Assembly: GCA_965238025.1 (NCBI GenBank)
Contig: OZ250162.1
Location: 868,001-932,000, forward strand
Reading direction: 5' to 3'
Origin: Pelagihabitans sp965238025
GTDB lineage: Bacteria; Bacteroidota; Bacteroidia; Flavobacteriales; Flavobacteriaceae
DNA length: 64,000 bases
The notes beneath the pieces are model-generated. The model did no database searches, was not told the origin of the DNA, and saw nothing but the letters and a program-made list of their open reading frames with translations. Position numbers and translations under genes: made by a program. Below, piece by piece: positions 60,491 to 64,000 of this stretch (positions within the stretch are counted from its first letter, which is position 1; every line of letters begins with the position of its first letter).

Positions 60491-61708
60491 TCAATGTAAA
60501 TCAAAACCAAGCTCAGCAACAGTTGCTTCCCATGAAAGTTTAAGTACGCCTTTTCTTCCCTTGTCGATAATCTCAAACATAAATTTGTCGACTAGCTCGG
60601 AACTCTTGCTTTTCTTCATTGCCAGTTGTGCTACATCATATTCAGGTAAATAAACACTCCCCCATGCGTCAAGATTTGAATTTAAAATCAAGGTAAAGGC
60701 ATTTTCAGTGGGCAAACTATAGACATTATATTTTCCTGCCAGCACCCGCTTATCCCCAAAAGAAATATCCTTATCAAAAGAAATCGTTGTTGCCGCTCCA
60801 GCCCCTGTTCTCCAAATTTTATTATACGGAACCACATTACCGAATATTTGACGCCCTCTTTTAGACGGACGGCCGTAGTCAACAGTAATATTTGTTTCGC
60901 CAATTTTTTTGGAAATGACGTCCCTTGGTGAAGGATTGCCCATTATTGGGCGGTTCTTATATCGTTCTGTATATTGTTCTATGTCTACCGGTTTTGTTCG
61001 ATGTATCTTCAAATTCCACACCGAACCAATAGCATCTATTGTTTTGATTCTACCATTATCATCTATGTAGATTTCGATTTCTTCTGAAATATTGCTCCAA
61101 AACCTAATGTGGTTTTTGTCAATCCTCTCTAGTTGCAATTCGTGTACCCCTATGTATGCATTGACAAACTTAAGCCCTTCTATTTTTTCTTTGCCCTGTT
61201 TAAGAAACCAGTTAACCAGCCATTCAAATTGTGAAACAATAGGTATCCAATCCCCATTGAAATGAAAACTATCCGATTCTTGTATAATTCTAGTAAAGCT
61301 CTTTCGTTCGTTTTTATTTTTAGGATCTTCATCAGTTTTAGGTTTTTTCCAAATTTTAAAATCCAACAATCCGTGGTGTACATTAGCGGAAAAGCGAAAG
61401 GGTAGGAGTCCCGTTTTGGTGTTGATTGGAAGTGATGTGTTTTCTATATCATTGTACAGATAGTTTAAATTATTTATAGATCCGTTCTCACCATACTCAA
61501 TGTCGAAATGCCGAACATAATTTTCTGGAAAGCCATGAACGGTCTTGCCATATAGCTGGTTCTTGTAAAGTGTGAATGTTTCAATGGCTATTGTGTCCTT
61601 GTCTCCCCATTCCATTATATAACTTGCAGTATATGGTTGGCTTGCTTGTGACGATAATGTCATAACAGGGTACATTATAGCCATGAGGATATAGAGTGTC
61701 CTTTTCAT
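60491..61708 (-). CDS. Exported protein with C-terminal DUF2911
   Basis: A 405-residue protein with a signal peptide (MKRTLYILMAIMYPVMTLSS). Residues ~20-245 resemble the beta-rich N-terminal domain of some secreted proteins (YTASYIMEWGDKDTIAIETF), with no named match. Residues ~255-400 are DUF2911: GETNITVDYGRPSKRGRQIF, PYNKIWRTGAGAATTISFDK, VLAGKYNVYSLPTENAFTLI and a C-terminal LSWEATVAELGF. DUF2911 proteins are envelope proteins without proven activity, sometimes fused to other domains. Single gene between a lipoprotein and the NTF2-like gene; the latter ends 40 bases upstream on the same strand, so co-transcription is possible. Confidence 0.85.
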   Translation of the reverse strand: MKRTLYILMAIMYPVMTLSSQASQPYTASYIMEWGDKDTIAIETFTLYKNQLYGKTVHGFPENYVRHFDIEYGENGSINNLNYLYNDIENTSLPINTKTGLLPFRFSANVHHGLLDFKIWKKPKTDEDPKNKNERKSFTRIIQESDSFHFNGDWIPIVSQFEWLVNWFLKQGKEKIEGLKFVNAYIGVHELQLERIDKNHIRFWSNISEEIEIYIDDNGRIKTIDAIGSVWNLKIHRTKPVDIEQYTERYKNRPIMGNPSPRDVISKKIGETNITVDYGRPSKRGRQIFGNVVPYNKIWRTGAGAATTISFDKDISFGDKRVLAGKYNVYSLPTENAFTLILNSNLDAWGSVYLPEYDVAQLAMKKSKSSELVDKFMFEIIDKGRKGVLKLSWEATVAELGFDLH

Positions 61709-61747
61709 TTTAATGATTTTCGAAATTATGTTAAAGCTTGTATGAAG

Positions 61748-62644
61748 TTATGACCGCCAATTGGGGTTTGTAATATCCCGAGGGTCAAAGAAGTTTTCTT
61801 GATTGGTTATTTTGCCATTGTCATCAATCTCAAAACGGTCAACAATCCTTAAAGTGCAAGTCGGTTCTTTAATATGGCAAAAAAACTCTGCGGTAACCTT
61901 GGTCAGGTTATTATTGATATAGGTATCAATTAGTTCAGTTCCCGCTACCAGTCCTGGTAGTGGCGCCCACCAATTTTCTTTTATATAATCACGACCCTTC
62001 ATCAGCCCCCGTGAGCCCATAGGATGAATAGGTGCCCTAAGTTTAATGTTTTCGTGGTAGGGTATCTTTTCAAAACTCTTTCCCCCTAGCCCATTAATGA
62101 CATAATCAGCGGCTATTTCATGCAACTGCCTTTTTCTTTCTAGTTCACTTAACGGACCAGAATATGTGCCCTTTTCATTGCTCTTATCTGGCTTGTCGTA
62201 TGATAATTGAGATACCAAGCTGGTATGGTTCCAGTTAATGGTAATATCGTCGATAAAACCCGCATCATCGATTTTGAAAATAAAAATATGATCTTCCTCA
62301 AATGATTTTCCTCGGGATGGAAGGTTTCCAAAATCTTTTTCTTGTGTGCCTCGAATGGTTACATCGCACTTGACCTTTCCATTTTCCGTTATAACGGAAT
62401 TGATGGTATTATCAAGGCTTGGAAAACTATCTATAAGCGCCGACCAAATTGTCTTGCCTGTTTCCCATATTTGTCCTTTGCCATTTTCTCCCATTGGTAA
62501 AAAGGAAACCGATCCATTTTCCGAACAGTTTTCAAGCATCTTTTGAACATCTTGTTCTTGGTAGGCTCTTATAAAGTCAACACTTCGGTTTTTCCATGAA
62601 ATGGATAAAGGCTGTTCTTGCGAATTGTTCTTTAAAGCTTCCAT
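61748..62644 (-). CDS. Tandem NTF2-like (SnoaL-type) protein
   Basis: A 298-residue cytosolic protein made of two NTF2-like (SnoaL) halves. First half ~15-145: VDFIRAYQEQDVQKMLENCS, SFLPMGENGKGQIWETGKTI and KSFEEDHIFIFKIDDAGFID. Second half ~175-295: HEIAADYVINGLGGKSFEKI, IKLRAPIHPMGSRGLMKGRD and CTLRIVDRFEIDDNGKITNQ, ending NFFDPRDITNPNWRS. NTF2-like proteins can be isomerases, hydrolases or binding proteins; no catalytic residues can be assigned. The AraC-type gene upstream has no clear shared promoter, and the DUF2911 gene follows. Confidence 0.85.
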   Translation of the reverse strand: MEALKNNSQEQPLSISWKNRSVDFIRAYQEQDVQKMLENCSENGSVSFLPMGENGKGQIWETGKTIWSALIDSFPSLDNTINSVITENGKVKCDVTIRGTQEKDFGNLPSRGKSFEEDHIFIFKIDDAGFIDDITINWNHTSLVSQLSYDKPDKSNEKGTYSGPLSELERKRQLHEIAADYVINGLGGKSFEKIPYHENIKLRAPIHPMGSRGLMKGRDYIKENWWAPLPGLVAGTELIDTYINNNLTKVTAEFFCHIKEPTCTLRIVDRFEIDDNGKITNQENFFDPRDITNPNWRS

Positions 62645-62732
62645 AGTACATTGTTATTGGTTAATGGAGTAAAAGTAATTTGATAAAATCCTGAAAAATT
62701 GTAAAAATGCGGCAAAAAGCAAATTGTACTCT

Positions 62733-63605
62733 CTATACTGATTGACCGCCCTCTTCTTGAAGTCTTTGTTCAACCAACGCAATACCATCTACATAATTCG
62801 CCAGCTCGATATTGGTTTTTGCATATTTTCGAGGCGTTCTTCCAGAAAAATATTTGAAGTCCTTTATAAAATGACTTTGGTCATAATACCCTCCTTGGTG
62901 CAGCACATCCATTAAATTCACATTTCTGTTTCCCGCCATTAGTGAACAAGTATAGCCAAACCTCCTGATTTTGGCATAGGTTTTCGGACTAATGCCCACT
63001 TCTTCCAAGAATTTGCGCTCAAAATTTCTTCGACTCATGGGCACTCGCTCTAGAAGTTCAGTAATATTTGTTCTCCCTTTATTATCAAAAATTTCGTTGG
63101 CCGATTCAATAATTTCATCGGTCCCATAGCCTGGCCTATCAAGAAGTTCCAGAAGATAGTCTTCCAATAATTTTATTTTCTCCTGGTTGTTGTTAGCTGA
63201 AAGAACTTGACGATGTAGCTCATTACTCGAGTCAAAAGAAACTTTGGAAAAGCAAATTCGTTCATCGGCCAATTCGTACATGGGTACGCCGTAAAAATGA
63301 AAAATAGCCGCGGGCTTAAAAACGATTCCGACCACTCCTATTTTTCCCAAAAGATGCAGTGTATAATTTCCTAGGGCCTGTCCGCTTATAAAGGTTCGCG
63401 GTACGGGCATCTGATCATGTTTTTTATTTGAAATAGTATAATTATCCTTATAGTTGAACACTAATGAACATAATGCGCTAGGTGGGCTTTCAATATCTAA
63501 CGGTTCGGCAGGTTCGCCTTCCCATACAAAATAACATTCTATATGTTCTTCGAGAACTTTGGCTGGTTTGTATTTTTTGTAGAACACTCCATTGTTGTTT
63601 GGCAA
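62733..63605 (-). CDS. AraC-family regulator with DUF6597-type N-terminus
   Basis: A 290-residue regulator. The N-terminal part (GVFYKKYKPAKVLEEHIECY, IESPPSALCSLVFNYKD, VPRTFISGQALGNYTLHL) matches the DUF6597 sensor found in many Bacteroidota AraC proteins; the C-terminal HTH is seen in TELLERVPMSRRNFERKFLE, EVGISPKTYAKIRRFGYTC and YYDQSHFIKDFKYFSGRTPR. It may control the NTF2-like and DUF2911 genes that follow on the same strand, although no operator stands out. The gene before it on that strand is the glycerol-3-phosphate dehydrogenase, 99 bases away. Confidence 0.92.
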   Translation of the reverse strand: MPNNNGVFYKKYKPAKVLEEHIECYFVWEGEPAEPLDIESPPSALCSLVFNYKDNYTISNKKHDQMPVPRTFISGQALGNYTLHLLGKIGVVGIVFKPAAIFHFYGVPMYELADERICFSKVSFDSSNELHRQVLSANNNQEKIKLLEDYLLELLDRPGYGTDEIIESANEIFDNKGRTNITELLERVPMSRRNFERKFLEEVGISPKTYAKIRRFGYTCSLMAGNRNVNLMDVLHQGGYYDQSHFIKDFKYFSGRTPRKYAKTNIELANYVDGIALVEQRLQEEGGQSV

Positions 63606-63704
63606 TGAAAACTTTTAACACGACCTCCCCTAAAAGCATGAAGACTAGGAGGTTTAAGAATACAGGTCGACTTACAATTTAAGACTTTGTTCCTTAAGTT
63701 GCAA

Positions 63705-64000
63705 TTACGTCTTATCCAAGGAAAAATTGGAATGCGCTTCAAGTTCCAGCTCTAATTCTTCTTTCCAAGCGGCGAGTTGTTTATTAGTGACCTTATAAAT
63801 GGACTTAAATTCAGCTAGAATCGGCTCCATAAGTAAGCGCATACTATCAATATCAAAATACAAACGCCCTGTTCTGCGGATAAAGAAATCCATTGGGTTT
63901 TGTACCATTTCGTAATCGATGCCGAAACGGAGTTCGGCCCTGGCCATACGAATAGGATTATCCGCGCCATCAATTCCTTTATAGATGTCAAGGATAGTTT
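63705..64000 (-). CDS. glpD: Glycerol-3-phosphate dehydrogenase (C-terminal end only)
   Basis: The last ~98 codons of a gene that starts beyond the window's right edge. The frame upstream of the first internal ATG stays open to base 64000, giving ILDIYKGIDGADNPIRMARA, then ELRFGIDYEMVQNPMDFFIR and RTGRLYFDIDSMRLL. This matches the DAO_C domain of FAD-dependent GlpD, where the ARAELRFG...EDFLLRRTG pattern is diagnostic. The enzyme oxidises glycerol 3-phosphate to dihydroxyacetone phosphate at the inner membrane. The gene symbol rests on this C-terminal domain, so related DAO-type enzymes are not fully excluded. Confidence 0.83.
   Translation of the reverse strand, partial: TILDIYKGIDGADNPIRMARAELRFGIDYEMVQNPMDFFIRRTGRLYFDIDSMRLLMEPILAEFKSIYKVTNKQLAAWKEELELELEAHSNFSLDKT

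Overview
This window looks like chromosomal DNA from a member of the Flavobacteriaceae (phylum Bacteroidota), probably a marine or environmental relative of Maribacter, Zobellia or Arenibacter. The supporting signs are three TonB-dependent receptors (two with a clear carboxypeptidase-like N-terminal domain), many LxxC lipoproteins, family-level matches to Bacteroidota proteins (DUF5689, DUF2911, DUF3108), few Shine-Dalgarno sites, and repeated exact matches to the Bacteroidota -7 promoter element TAnnTTTG. No rRNA, tRNA, CRISPR array, transposase or prophage gene was seen. The genus is an inference.

Layout. 0-3.2 kb: the 3' part of katG, a secreted DinB-like protein and a small lipoprotein. 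3.3-8.8 kb: a nutrient-uptake locus with a TonB-dependent receptor, a DUF5689/lamin-tail lipoprotein and a divergent endonuclease/exonuclease/phosphatase-family enzyme. 8.8-13.4 kb: a DUF1080 lipoprotein, a small membrane protein and an Oar-like receptor. 13.5-19.9 kb: pgi, an M23 peptidase and tryptophan 2,3-dioxygenase in one tight operon, then a DUF3108 protein and 4-hydroxyphenylpyruvate dioxygenase. 20-31 kb: housekeeping genes (a patatin/outer-membrane protein behind uvrC, 5-formyl-THF cyclo-ligase, lspA, a DksA-like protein, ileS) and an Ala-rich repeat lipoprotein. 31-37 kb: a heme-type receptor behind recO, gdhA and cystathionine gamma-synthase. 37-47 kb: small accessory genes, including an ArsR-type regulator with a clear operator, a racemase, an ArsC-like protein, an EamA exporter, an unusually long PLP enzyme, a nitronate monooxygenase with a palindromic operator, a hydrolase, a cytochrome c and a VOC protein. 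47-54 kb: a SulP transporter, then a DNA-alkylation-repair operon in which Ada functions are split over separate genes, then redox genes (aldo/keto reductase, AhpD-like, MsrA). 54-59 kb: a PhyH/SSS symporter/SDR/Dabb operon with a divergent AraC regulator. 59-64 kb: a lipoprotein, a DUF2911 protein, an NTF2-like protein, a second AraC regulator and the 3' end of a glycerol-3-phosphate dehydrogenase.

The points most worth checking are: the class-I signature of IleRS, which reads GIHH instead of HxGH, the swapped motif linked to mupirocin hyper-resistance in some IleRS2 enzymes; the dispersed Ada operon with a repeated promoter motif; the AraC-controlled PhyH/SSS/SDR/Dabb operon with two direct repeats exactly two helical turns apart; the operators in front of the ArsR and nitronate monooxygenase genes; and a stem-loop followed by an identical 17-base tag found at two distant sites. 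No single large new system is obvious; the accessory regions are mixtures of known families in uncommon arrangements.
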